A stretch of DNA of 34,559 nt from Acidimicrobiales bacterium. Its GTDB lineage: Bacteria; Actinomycetota; Acidimicrobiia; Acidimicrobiales; Iamiaceae. Of this stretch, positions 23,030 to 30,566 are shown in pieces. The DNA lies in contig JAGQSO010000107.1 of assembly GCA_020439505.1 (NCBI GenBank), positions 1 to 34,559 of the forward strand, read 5' to 3'. Below the pieces are notes generated by a model, which saw nothing but the letters and a program-made list of their open reading frames with translations, was not told the origin of the DNA and made no database searches. The number at the start of each line of letters is the position of its first letter. The stretch's first letter is position 1. The translations under genes and the position numbers were made by a program.

Positions 23030-23584
23030 ATGAGCGACGCCATCGACACCACCCTGACCGACGGGGTCGTGACCCTGCGACCGATCTCGACTGGTGACAT
23101 CGATCAGATCACCGTGGCTTGCCAGGACCCCGAGCTACAGCGGTACATCCCCGTACCGAGGCCCTACCACCGCGCCGACGCCGAGGCCTACGTGGCCTTG
23201 TCCCACGACCTGTGGCCGACGGGCCGCAAGTACGTGTTCTCCGTGGTGGCCAACGATGACCCCGAGGTCTTGCTCGGCGTGGTCAGCCTCACCGTGGCCG
23301 GTCGCTGCGGGAACGCCGCCTATTGGCTGACCCCGCCAGCCCGAGGTCGACACGCTGCCAGCCGCTCGCTCCGGTTGCTGACCGAGTGGGCGTTCGAGGC
23401 CCTTTTATTGGCGGTACTCCTGTTGGAGATCCACGACACCAACCAGGCATCGAAGCGGGTGGCGGTGGCGGCGGGGTTCCACCACTCCGGCGACATCGAG
23501 GTGGCCACCGACGAAGGACCTAAGGCCGCTCTGCTCTTCGTCCGCCTGGCATCGGACCAACCACCTCACCCCCGCCCGACCTGA
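23030..23584 (+). CDS. GNAT-family N-acetyltransferase (RimJ/RimL-like)
   Basis: A 184-residue acetyltransferase. The N-terminal TLRPISTGDIDQITVACQDPELQRYIPVPRPY is typical of RimJ/RimL-type GNATs. AAYWLTPPARGRHAASRSLRLLTEWAF corresponds to the acetyl-CoA pyrophosphate-binding loop, and LEIHDTNQASKRVAVAAGF is the conserved C-terminal block in which the usual N-x-xS motif is present. The acceptor (ribosomal protein, amino acid or drug) is unknown. The ATG at 23030 has CACGAT six bases upstream, a weak leaderless-type box. Its end overlaps the convergent LCP-like gene by 19 bases. Confidence 0.82.
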   Translation: MSDAIDTTLTDGVVTLRPISTGDIDQITVACQDPELQRYIPVPRPYHRADAEAYVALSHDLWPTGRKYVFSVVANDDPEVLLGVVSLTVAGRCGNAAYWLTPPARGRHAASRSLRLLTEWAFEALLLAVLLLEIHDTNQASKRVAVAAGFHHSGDIEVATDEGPKAALLFVRLASDQPPHPRPT

Positions 23585-24312
23585 CCGAGCCCGACCAAGC
23601 GCGACCGAACGATCAAGAGGGCGCGCCGCCACCGTGGGGGCTTTGGTTCGGGTGACATCAACTCCAGCACCTGTTGGCCAGCCACGTTCCGGTCGGCCAC
23701 CTGGTCGGTGCAGGCCATGTGCCACCACCACCGGACCCGGCCGAGCTCGACCATCGCCTGGCGGTCAGACACCTTCCATGCGTCGGGGTCGGCGAGGACG
23801 GCCGAGAACACGAAGTGCTCGCGCAGCAGCCGGCGGACCAGCACCTGTTGACGCCTGATCCTCGCCAGGTCGCTACCGGGTGTGGACGAGTCTCGAACGT
23901 GACGGGCGCCGATCCACTGGTGGACCCGTTCGCCCCTGAGCCGCTCGGACGGCGGCAAGAAGTCGACGGGCTTTCGCCCGTCCTGTATCCGTTCGGTGGG
24001 TGACATGGGATACCAGAACCGGAGCGGCTGAGCGACGGGGACGCTCACGTCGACGGCGCTCAGGGCTCGTTCAACCGCGGAACGCGACAGGCACAAGCTG
24101 TGATCGACGTCGATCCCCAGACCCTTGAGGTCTTCGATCAGTCGCTGGTGGGAGCCACCCTTGAAGGATGCGTTGATCCTCTCCTCCCTGTTCTCACACC
24201 ACACATCGCGGGGCACCCAGAGCAGCCGACGCCGAGCCGGCTGCACCACCACGATGTTGTCGGTGCAGTTGTCGAACCCGTCCCGATCCGTGATCGTCAC
24301 CACCGTGGCCAT
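23566..24312 (-). CDS. LytR-CpsA-Psr (LCP) domain-like protein without membrane anchor
   Basis: A 248-residue protein whose motifs follow the LCP phosphotransferase family in order: CTDNIVVVQ near the start, LLWVPRDVWC (the VPRD block), RINASFKGG, LGIDVDHSLCL, and SDLARIRRQQ (the D-x-x-R-x-x-RQQ block). LCP proteins attach glycopolymers to peptidoglycan or arabinogalactan using polyprenyl-phosphate substrates, normally outside the membrane behind an N-terminal helix. Here there is no signal peptide or transmembrane segment and the GGV motif is not evident, so it may be a degenerate or cytosolic relative. The ATG at 24312 has GAGGGG a few bases upstream. It is divergent from a glycosyltransferase set, which fits an envelope-glycan role. 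Confidence 0.6.
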   Translation of the reverse strand: MATVVTITDRDGFDNCTDNIVVVQPARRRLLWVPRDVWCENREERINASFKGGSHQRLIEDLKGLGIDVDHSLCLSRSAVERALSAVDVSVPVAQPLRFWYPMSPTERIQDGRKPVDFLPPSERLRGERVHQWIGARHVRDSSTPGSDLARIRRQQVLVRRLLREHFVFSAVLADPDAWKVSDRQAMVELGRVRWWWHMACTDQVADRNVAGQQVLELMSPEPKPPRWRRALLIVRSRLVGLGQVGRG

Positions 24313-24329
24313 GCCACCCCTCTTGGAGT

Positions 24330-24380
24330 CCTAGCGGATAGCTCGAGCCGTCACCGCTGCGAGGGTAATCAGACCGAGGC
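24330..24380 (-). repeat. 51-bp intergenic element, copy 2
   Basis: Second copy of the element at 18364-18414 (44 of 51 identical). It lies between the divergent LCP-like and glycosyltransferase genes, beginning 17 bases upstream of the LCP-like ATG. The eight-base palindrome GCTCGAGC occurs only in this copy. Confidence 0.65.
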
Positions 24381-24390
24381 GTAGACCTTC

Positions 24391-24396
24391 TACGAT
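24391..24396 (+). promoter_or_regulatory. -10 box (TACGAT) of a leaderless promoter
   Basis: TACGAT fits TANNNT and ends seven bases before the GTG at 24404; no ribosome binding site is present. Confidence 0.5.
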
Positions 24397-24403
24397 CCTC
24401 CCC

Positions 24404-25336
24404 GTGGCTGCGGCATCCCCCCGGGTGGACGTGATTATCCCGACCCGCAACCGTCCGTCCCTGACGATCGAAGCGGTCGATTCGGTCCGAGGTCAGACGT
24501 TCGACGACTGGCACCTCTGGGTGGTCGACGACGACAGCGACGATGACACCGTGGCCCGGCTGGAGGATCACCTCGCCGGTGACCCACGGGTGACGGTTGT
24601 GGCGAGGACCAGCCGCGGCGGCGCCAACCCCGCCCGCCAGGCCGCGTTCGAGTGCGGCACGGCGCCTCTGGTCGCCACCTGTGACAGCGATGACCTTTGG
24701 GCCCCGGAGAAGCTGGCCCGCCAGGTGGCCGCCTACGACCTGCACGCCCGACGTCGACGACACGTGGGCCCGGTCCTGTGCTGGCACCGGGCGGTGGACC
24801 TCCAAGGCCACCAGTTGGGTGTCGTGTTACGGCCTCGGCTCCGTCGGTGGTGGCATCCCTTCACCCAGTTCAACACCAGTACGCCGCTGATCCCCCGGTC
24901 CCTGCTCGAATCGGCGGGTGGTTTCGCCTCCACCGATCCCTACCGGTGGAACACCACCGATCACCTGGACCTGTTCCTCCGCCTCACCCACAACAGTTCC
25001 CTCTTGGTGGTTCCCGACGTGTTGGTGTGGTGCCGTCACCACGACGGGGTGCGCAACAGCGACCGGGAACGCACGCTCGAAGCAGCCGATGAGGCCGCCT
25101 CGTTGGTGGACCATTTCGCCGCCGACCTCTCGCACCGCCCCGCGGCGTCGGCATGGCTACAGGCCGCGGTGGCCGGCCGCTACCTGGAGATCGGCGCCCA
25201 CCGGCAGGCGCTCATCCACGGCCGACAGGCGCTGCGAACCGCGGATCTGGTGACCAGCGCGGCCATCGCTGCCCACTACGGGCCCTGGGCGGCCAGAGTC
25301 GCCACCCGCCACCTCCTGACACCCACCACCACTTGA
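24404..25336 (+). CDS. GT2-family glycosyltransferase
   Basis: A 310-residue GT-A fold glycosyltransferase of family 2, using a nucleotide-sugar donor at the cytosolic membrane face. The N-terminus VDVIIPTRNRPSLTIEAVDSVRGQTF and WVVDDDSDDDT form the nucleotide-binding half, TCDSDDLWAPEKL holds the DXD-type metal motif, and TTDHLDLFLRL is the acceptor-side acidic block. The C-terminal approximately 80 residues are helical and alanine-rich. The GTG at 24404 is supported by the TACGAT box. Its TGA overlaps the next ATG (TGATG), so the two glycosyltransferases are co-translated. Sugar and linkage cannot be predicted. Confidence 0.88.
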   Translation: MAAASPRVDVIIPTRNRPSLTIEAVDSVRGQTFDDWHLWVVDDDSDDDTVARLEDHLAGDPRVTVVARTSRGGANPARQAAFECGTAPLVATCDSDDLWAPEKLARQVAAYDLHARRRRHVGPVLCWHRAVDLQGHQLGVVLRPRLRRWWHPFTQFNTSTPLIPRSLLESAGGFASTDPYRWNTTDHLDLFLRLTHNSSLLVVPDVLVWCRHHDGVRNSDRERTLEAADEAASLVDHFAADLSHRPAASAWLQAAVAGRYLEIGAHRQALIHGRQALRTADLVTSAAIAAHYGPWAARVATRHLLTPTTT

Positions 25337-26313
25337 TGATGAAGGCACCGACGGGGGACGAGGTCGTTCCGGGGGATCGACCCGACATCTCCGTGGTCGT
25401 GATGGGCTATCGCAACGAGACGACGATCGCCGACGCGGTGAGATCGGTGCTCGATCAGGAGGCCGACGCGAGGGTGGAGGTGGTCGTGGTCACCTCGGGT
25501 GGTGACGAGTCGGGGAACGTCGTCCGCCACCGATTCCCCACCGTGGCCGTGATCGAGTCGGAGGAACGGCTGATGCCCGGTGGCGCCCGCAACGTCGGGC
25601 TGGAGGCGGCCAGGGGCGAGGTGGTGGCGTTCCTGGCCGCCGACTGCCGAGCCGAACCCGGCTGGGTCCACGCTCGGCTCGCCGCCCACCGGGCGGGCCA
25701 CCCGGTGGTGGCCGGAGCGGTGACGGCCGCATTGCCGGCGGGCGCGGTCGCCTGGGGATCCCACCTGGCGCTCTACTGCGGTCGGCTTCCGGGACGACGC
25801 CGCGGTCCGGTCTGTTTCCCTGACCCCGCCGCCCACGGGAGCTCGTTCGACCGTGACGTCTTGGAACGTGTGGGGCCTTTCGATGCCGCACTTCGGATCG
25901 GCGAAGACACCGATTTCACCCGTCGCCTGGCCGATGCCGATATCCCGGTCTGGTTCGAACCATCGGTGCGAACCGCCCACCGCGGGCCGGGGCGAGTTGG
26001 CGAGCTGATCGCCGACCATTGCGAGAGGGGACGCCGCTCCGTCCGCCACCTCCACGACTGCGTCCGAACCGAAGCTCGCCCCCGGACCGACTGCGGGCTG
26101 GAGATCTCCGCCCGGCGTGCCGTGGTCGTCGCCCCCGCCGCCGTCCTCTTCACCCTGCGGACCGTCACGGCCGAGGCATGGCGCAACAGCCCCGGCGGGC
26201 GCCTGCGTCTGTTGGTCGCCCTGCCGTGGACGGCGGTCGCGGTCGGTGCCGGAACGGTCGGCCGCTACCGCCAGCGCGTCGCCCTCGGCCGGGATGACGC
26301 CACCAGGCGCTGA
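25336..26313 (+). CDS. GT2-family glycosyltransferase with hydrophobic C-terminus
   Basis: A 325-residue family 2 glycosyltransferase. DISVVVMGYRNETTIADAVRSVL and VEVVVVTSGGDES are the donor-binding half, FLAADCRAEPGW stands where the DXD motif is expected (changed to AADC), and RIGEDTDFTRRLADADIPVWFEP is the typical ED block. Two hydrophobic stretches near the C-terminus (AVVVAPAAVLFTLRTV and LLVALPWTAVAVGAGTVG) suggest membrane association. It is clearly paralogous to the second half of the convergent two-domain glycosyltransferase (shared VVVTSG, LMPGGARN/VLPGAARN, AAHR and the H-x-KRGR/H-CERGR tail). Starts at ATG 25336; ATG 25339 is also possible. It overlaps the convergent gene by 49 bases. 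Confidence 0.85.
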   Translation: MMKAPTGDEVVPGDRPDISVVVMGYRNETTIADAVRSVLDQEADARVEVVVVTSGGDESGNVVRHRFPTVAVIESEERLMPGGARNVGLEAARGEVVAFLAADCRAEPGWVHARLAAHRAGHPVVAGAVTAALPAGAVAWGSHLALYCGRLPGRRRGPVCFPDPAAHGSSFDRDVLERVGPFDAALRIGEDTDFTRRLADADIPVWFEPSVRTAHRGPGRVGELIADHCERGRRSVRHLHDCVRTEARPRTDCGLEISARRAVVVAPAAVLFTLRTVTAEAWRNSPGGRLRLLVALPWTAVAVGAGTVGRYRQRVALGRDDATRR

Positions 26314-27935
26314 ACCAATCCGCCCCGGATCAACTCGACCCAACACCCGACCCAGGCCGCCGTTGCTCCCGCCGCCACCAACGACACGGACCTGCGGTAC
26401 CGCGCCCGGATCTCACGGTCGGCGCCACGAACCTGGGAGTGGGTCCAGCGCAGTCGACCCGGAAGCCATCGCGCCGCGCCGGAGGCGACCTGACGGGGGG
26501 TCTGCTCCCCCAACTCCATGGCGTCGAGCAACATCTGCGCCCGGCCCCGTCCCCGCTTGGCATGGTGCCGAATCAGGATCGACACGGTCTCGCACGGCGT
26601 GTGGTGGACGGTCACACAGTCCGCTGCCCACCACGCGCCGTAACCCCGGGCGAAGAGCTCCTCGTTGACCACCGAGTCCTCCCCGGTCCGTCGGTCCTCG
26701 GGGAACCCGCCCACCTCGGCGAGCAGGCTCCGGTGGTAGGAGCACCGCGACGGCGGACCCTCGATGGCCCGGGACGGCTGGTCGGGCAGGAGGCCGGCGT
26801 TGTCCAAGAACCACGACGCCCAACCGGCCGTGGTCTGGGTGCCGTTCAACATGGTGTCGGTCACCATCGGCCACCCCATTCGGTGGGCGGCCACGCGCTT
26901 GGCCACCGTGTCGGGACGCAGCTCGACGTGGCTGCCGGGGAAGGTGATCCACCGTCCATTCGAGGCCGCTACCCCGGCGTTGCGGGCCGCTCCGGGCAGC
27001 ACCGACGGTCCGAGATCCACCACCGCCACATCTGGATAGGTCTGGCGCACCCTGCTGACCGTGTCGTCGGATCCGCTGGTGACCACGATCACCTCGTAGT
27101 GCTCGTCGGTATCTTGAGCGAGGGCCGCCTTCACCGCCCGGTCGATCAATCGTTCCTCGTCCCGGGAGATGATCACCACCGACATGGTCGGCTCATCGGA
27201 GCCCAGAGGGGCGTCGTCCACCACCGGCTCATGGGCGACGACCGGGAGCAGCCTTCCCCGTCCCGGCCAGGGACGGGACCGTGCGGGCTCGTCGACCAGA
27301 TGGTCATAGGACTCCTGCCACCGGCGGTCCGGATCGGCGTCGTCGTACTTGGCCAATCTCCGGTGGCGGTCCTCGGCGGTCAACCCACCCAGGTGCTGAA
27401 TGCGCAACGTCGTGCGAACCCAACGGTCCCGTGGGATCTGGGTCGGCACGGGGACGAAGTGCAACCGTTCCGACGGCAGGGTGTGACCGGGCCGAGGGGC
27501 GAACAGGCGGCCGACCCACAGCGGAGGCCCCCAGGTGTGGGCGAGATCCACGATCATGCGGTACACCGGAAACAGGTAGGCACGGGTGGGGTCCGCCTCT
27601 CCCCGGACGAATCGGCCCAGGGCGTCGGCGTCGTCGGGGTCCATGAGCTCGTCGGCGTCCAGCGACATCGCCCACGACGCACCGAGTTCGAGCGTGGCTT
27701 CCAGCAGTCGGGCCCGGTTGGCGGCGTCGTCCCAACCGGCGTAGCGGTCACGCCGAGGATTGGTGAGCACCACCTTCACCAGCGGATGGGATTCGAGGAC
27801 CGCCCTGGTGTCATCGGTGCTGCCGTCGTCGAGGGCCACCACAAGATCGGCGTAACGGGCCACGGCGGCCAGATGGGCCTCCAGGTGATGGGCCGCGTTG
27901 CGGGCCGGGAGCATCGACACCACCGGACCGGACAC
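26265..27935 (-). CDS. Tandem two-domain GT2 glycosyltransferase
   Basis: A 556-residue fusion. Domain 1 (about 1-235) begins GPVVSMLPARNAAHHLEAHLA, has VVALDDGSTDDT and the DXD motif in SLDADELMDPDD (D93 and D95), and resembles LPS-type beta-glycosyltransferases. Domain 2 (about 250-520) begins TMSVVIISRDEERLIDRAV and carries EVIVVTSGSDDTV and TGEDSVVNEELFARGYGAWW, but its DXD position reads FPGSHVEL, so catalysis there is doubtful. A hydrophobic segment lies near the C-terminus (VSLVAAGATAAWVGCWVELI). GTG 27935 is chosen because TACCAT lies eight bases upstream and the GT fold begins at once; GTG 27959 is possible but nearly touches the divergent ABC gene. Confidence 0.82.
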   Translation of the reverse strand: MSGPVVSMLPARNAAHHLEAHLAAVARYADLVVALDDGSTDDTRAVLESHPLVKVVLTNPRRDRYAGWDDAANRARLLEATLELGASWAMSLDADELMDPDDADALGRFVRGEADPTRAYLFPVYRMIVDLAHTWGPPLWVGRLFAPRPGHTLPSERLHFVPVPTQIPRDRWVRTTLRIQHLGGLTAEDRHRRLAKYDDADPDRRWQESYDHLVDEPARSRPWPGRGRLLPVVAHEPVVDDAPLGSDEPTMSVVIISRDEERLIDRAVKAALAQDTDEHYEVIVVTSGSDDTVSRVRQTYPDVAVVDLGPSVLPGAARNAGVAASNGRWITFPGSHVELRPDTVAKRVAAHRMGWPMVTDTMLNGTQTTAGWASWFLDNAGLLPDQPSRAIEGPPSRCSYHRSLLAEVGGFPEDRRTGEDSVVNEELFARGYGAWWAADCVTVHHTPCETVSILIRHHAKRGRGRAQMLLDAMELGEQTPRQVASGAARWLPGRLRWTHSQVRGADREIRARYRRSVSLVAAGATAAWVGCWVELIRGGLVQRLVASSRPRATRWR

Positions 27936-27943
27936 GGTCGACG

Positions 27944-27949
27944 ATGGTA
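27944..27949 (-). promoter_or_regulatory. -10 box (TACCAT) for the tandem glycosyltransferase gene
   Basis: TACCAT on the minus strand fits TANNNT and ends eight bases before the GTG at 27935. It lies in a 33-bp gap shared with the divergent ABC transporter promoter. Confidence 0.4.
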
Positions 27950-27956
27950 ACGGTGC

Positions 27957-27962
27957 CACAAT
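27957..27962 (+). promoter_or_regulatory. -10-like box (CACAAT) for the ABC transporter gene
   Basis: CACAAT ends six bases before the GTG at 27969. It differs from TANNNT at the first base, so support is weaker than for the other leaderless starts. Confidence 0.3.
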
Positions 27963-27968
27963 CGACCG

Positions 27969-29936
27969 GTGACCCAGCCGGGCCGACTACTCACCGACCG
28001 AATCCGACCACCCGAAGAACACCGCACGTTACGGCGTCTGCCCCGTCTGGCCCGGCGGGCGGCGCGACTGGTCCACGGTGCAGCGGGCGGTGTTTTCTGG
28101 TCCTCGGTCGCGGTGCAGGTAGCCGCCGGCCTGGTGGTGACGGCGCAGATCCTGGCCGCCCGCCACGTCATCGACGCCGCCATCGAAGCCGACCGCGCCG
28201 GTACCGGGCTGGGATCGGTGATCGTTCCCCTCGGTGTGCTGGTCGCCCTCACCGCGGTGCTCGGCCTGTCGACCGCGGTCAGCCGTGAGCTCTCGACGTT
28301 GCTGGCCGAACTGGTCGGACGCGACGCCACCGGCCGGATCCTCGACGTCGCCGCGTCGGTGAACCTCGAGTCCTACGAGTCCCCCGAGTTCCACGACCGC
28401 CTCGAACGGGCCCGCTTCAACGCCAACAACCGGCCGATCATGGCCGTCAACGGAATCATCGGGATGATCAACGGGCTGGTCGCCGCCATCGGGGTGTCCG
28501 CCGGTTTGGTCGTGCTCCATCCGCTCTTGGTACCCACCGCCCTGGCAGCCCTGGTGCCGCTGTGGCTGGCCGAGAGCCGCAACGGACGTAGCTGGTACCG
28601 CTTCGCGGTGGCGATGACGCCGCTGGACCGCGAGCGCACCTACCTGGCCAACACCCTGGCCAGCAAGCCCCTAGCCAAGGAGATCCGGGCCTTCGCCATC
28701 GCCCCGTTCCTTCGTGAACGATTCGACGGCCTCTACGCCCGCCGGATCGCCGCCCTGCGCCACCTGGTCGGGGTCCGCCTCAGAACCGCCTTGGTGGGGA
28801 GCCTCCTCGCCTCGGCTGGAACGATGGCGACGCTGGCCATGTTGTTCTGGCTTTTGTTGTCGGACCGGCTCGATCTGGCCTCGGCCGGTGCTGCGGTGCT
28901 GGGCATCGTCTACCTGGGTCAGCGGCTGCGGACGTTCGCGGCGAGCGCCGGCACCCTGTTCGAGTCCTCGCTGTTCATCGAGGACTACTTCGACTTCTTG
29001 GACCTGTCGCCTTCGCTTCAACTCTCGGGGAGCGGATCCGCCCCGGTCACGAACCCCGCCGCAGGGACCACCGCCTCGCCGGTTTCGCCGCAGAGCGGGG
29101 ATCGGTTCGAACGGGTGAGCCTGAACAACGTCAGCTTCACCTACCCGGGATCCGATCAGCCCGCCTTGGTCGACGTCTCGCTCTCCATCGGGGCGGGCGA
29201 GGTGGTGGCGCTAGTGGGGGCCAACGGTTCGGGCAAGACCACCCTGGCCAAGGTCCTTGGCCTGCTCTACCAACCCACCGGCGGTGAGGTCCACTGGAAC
29301 CGAGCTCCGGTCGGTCCCGACGATCTGGTCCCCCTCCGCCGGCAGGTGGCCACCGTGTTCCAGGACTTCGGCCAGTACTGGCTGTCGGCGGCCGACAACA
29401 TCGGCATCGGCTCCGTCGACCGACGAACCGACATCACCGGCGTGAAGGCGGCGGCGGTGAAGGCCGGGGCCAACGAGTTCCTGGCCGGCCTGCCCTCTGA
29501 CTACGACACCGTTCTCAGCCGTTTCATCGAGGGCGGCCGGGATCTGTCGATTGGCCAGTGGCAGCGCGTCGCCCTGGCTCGGGCCCTGTTCCGCGACGCC
29601 CCCCTGGTGATCATGGACGAACCCACCGCGGCCCTGGACCCCGCCGCCGAGGCCCGACTGTTCGACCACATAAAGGAGATGGCGACCGACCGTGCCGTCC
29701 TGTTGATCTCCCACCGGTTCTCCAGCGTCCGCTCCGCCGACCGGATCCACGTGCTCCACCACGGCCGGGTGGTCGAGACCGGATCCCACGACCAACTGAT
29801 GGCCGACCAAGGCCGCTACGCCACCATGTTCACCCTCCAGGCCTCGGCCTACGTCGACAACGACATGTCTGACCAGTTCCCCGACGCCACGACCGACGAT
29901 GGCGTCGTGTCGTTAGGGTTGCCCGACCCAGCTTGA
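27969..29936 (+). CDS. ABC exporter, fused permease and ATPase (half-transporter)
   Basis: A 655-residue ABC transporter of the exporter type, expected to work as a dimer. Residues about 40-345 form the membrane domain, with helices such as GVFWSSVAVQVAAGLVVTAQILA, VIVPLGVLVALTAVLGLST and MATLAMLFWLLLSDRL. A linker rich in Ser, Pro and Thr (about 355-375) precedes the ATPase: Walker A GANGSGKTT (about 417-425), signature LSIGQ (about 526-530), Walker B LVIMDEPTAALD and the switch histidine in LLISHRFSS. The signature LSIGQ replaces the common LSGGQ. The GTG at 27969 is divergent from the glycosyltransferase gene, so export of a glycan or glycolipid is a reasonable guess, but the substrate is not shown by sequence. 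Confidence 0.92.
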   Translation: MTQPGRLLTDRIRPPEEHRTLRRLPRLARRAARLVHGAAGGVFWSSVAVQVAAGLVVTAQILAARHVIDAAIEADRAGTGLGSVIVPLGVLVALTAVLGLSTAVSRELSTLLAELVGRDATGRILDVAASVNLESYESPEFHDRLERARFNANNRPIMAVNGIIGMINGLVAAIGVSAGLVVLHPLLVPTALAALVPLWLAESRNGRSWYRFAVAMTPLDRERTYLANTLASKPLAKEIRAFAIAPFLRERFDGLYARRIAALRHLVGVRLRTALVGSLLASAGTMATLAMLFWLLLSDRLDLASAGAAVLGIVYLGQRLRTFAASAGTLFESSLFIEDYFDFLDLSPSLQLSGSGSAPVTNPAAGTTASPVSPQSGDRFERVSLNNVSFTYPGSDQPALVDVSLSIGAGEVVALVGANGSGKTTLAKVLGLLYQPTGGEVHWNRAPVGPDDLVPLRRQVATVFQDFGQYWLSAADNIGIGSVDRRTDITGVKAAAVKAGANEFLAGLPSDYDTVLSRFIEGGRDLSIGQWQRVALARALFRDAPLVIMDEPTAALDPAAEARLFDHIKEMATDRAVLLISHRFSSVRSADRIHVLHHGRVVETGSHDQLMADQGRYATMFTLQASAYVDNDMSDQFPDATTDDGVVSLGLPDPA

Positions 29937-29943
29937 GTCGGGC
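29921..29943 (+). terminator. Hairpin spanning the ABC transporter stop codon
   Basis: GCCCGAC (29921-29927) pairs perfectly with GTCGGGC (29937-29943), leaving a nine-base loop that contains the TGA. It is GC-rich with no T-run, a plausible actinobacterial terminator. Confidence 0.5.
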
Positions 29944-29960
29944 CGGGCCCTTCGCCCTAA

Positions 29961-29983
29961 GCCGACCAGCTCAGTCGGTCGGC
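29961..29983 (-). terminator. Hairpin spanning the stop codon of the convergent gene
   Basis: GCCGACC (29961-29967) pairs perfectly with GGTCGGC (29977-29983), with a nine-base loop containing the stop codon of the minus-strand gene. It mirrors the hairpin at 29921-29943. Confidence 0.5.
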
Positions 29984-30414
29984 TCCAGCACGAACAGGGG
30001 GATCGTGCGGTCGGTGGCGGCCTGGTAGTTGTCGTAGTCGGGCCACACCGTCATGGCCCGAGCCCACCAGGTTGCCTTTTCGTCACCGTCGACCTCGCGC
30101 ACCGACAGGTCGTGGCGGCCGGCACCATCTTGGATCCGGGCCACCGGGTTGGCCCTGATGTTGTGAACCCACTGGGGGTGGCTGGGCGCTCCGCCCATCG
30201 AACCGATCACCGCGTAGCGGCCCTCCCCGTCGGTGACCCGCACCAACGGCGTCTTGCGGACCTTGCCCGACTTGGCCCCCAGCGTCCAGAGCACCATCCA
30301 CTGGTCACCGACCAGCTCGCTGGGCTCGGTCCCGTTGGACCGCTCGTAGCGCTCGATCTCCAGGGCGATCGGCTCCCACGGGCTCGGTTCGTACTCGGCG
30401 TCGAAGGCGGACAC
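29971..30414 (-). CDS. Deazaflavin (F420)-dependent nitroreductase-family protein (Ddn-like)
   Basis: A 147-residue split-barrel protein of the nitroreductase/deazaflavin-dependent oxidoreductase family, related to Mycobacterium Ddn, which uses reduced F420. The family blocks are visible: MVLWTLGAKSGKVRKTPLVRV (the cofactor phosphate-binding K-SGK-R-TPL motif), YAVIGSMGGAPSHPQWVHNIRANP (GS-GG-P-HP-W---L-ANP) and WWARAMTVWPDYDNYQAATDRTIPLFVLEP. GTG 30414 is preferred, with GAGGAG eight bases upstream; the frame runs open to 30510 without similarity. The physiological substrate is unknown. With the luciferase-like enzyme it indicates that the organism makes F420. Confidence 0.88.
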   Translation of the reverse strand: MSAFDAEYEPSPWEPIALEIERYERSNGTEPSELVGDQWMVLWTLGAKSGKVRKTPLVRVTDGEGRYAVIGSMGGAPSHPQWVHNIRANPVARIQDGAGRHDLSVREVDGDEKATWWARAMTVWPDYDNYQAATDRTIPLFVLEPTD

Positions 30415-30533
30415 AGGACTACTCCTCTTGGTACGGGACCAGGTCGGCGAAGAGTCAACCATGCCGGGGCACGCGGTGCCCCAGGGCAGGTGGGTGGCCA
30501 TCTCGGTCACGATCCGCCGGTACCCATGGTCGC

Positions 30534-30539
30534 TACGTT
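30534..30539 (+). promoter_or_regulatory. -10 box (TACGTT) upstream of yccF
   Basis: TACGTT fits TANNNT. A start near 30546 would give a leader of about 21 nt containing the purine-rich GGGAGA ribosome binding site before the GTG at 30567. Confidence 0.35.
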
Positions 30540-30566
30540 GACGGAGAGGACGGGAGAACAGACGAC

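Noticed and set aside
26439..27950. Open plus-strand frame of about 500 codons opposite the tandem glycosyltransferase
   Set aside because: Same reasoning: no recognisable motifs, low-complexity composition, and clear GT2 motifs on the other strand.
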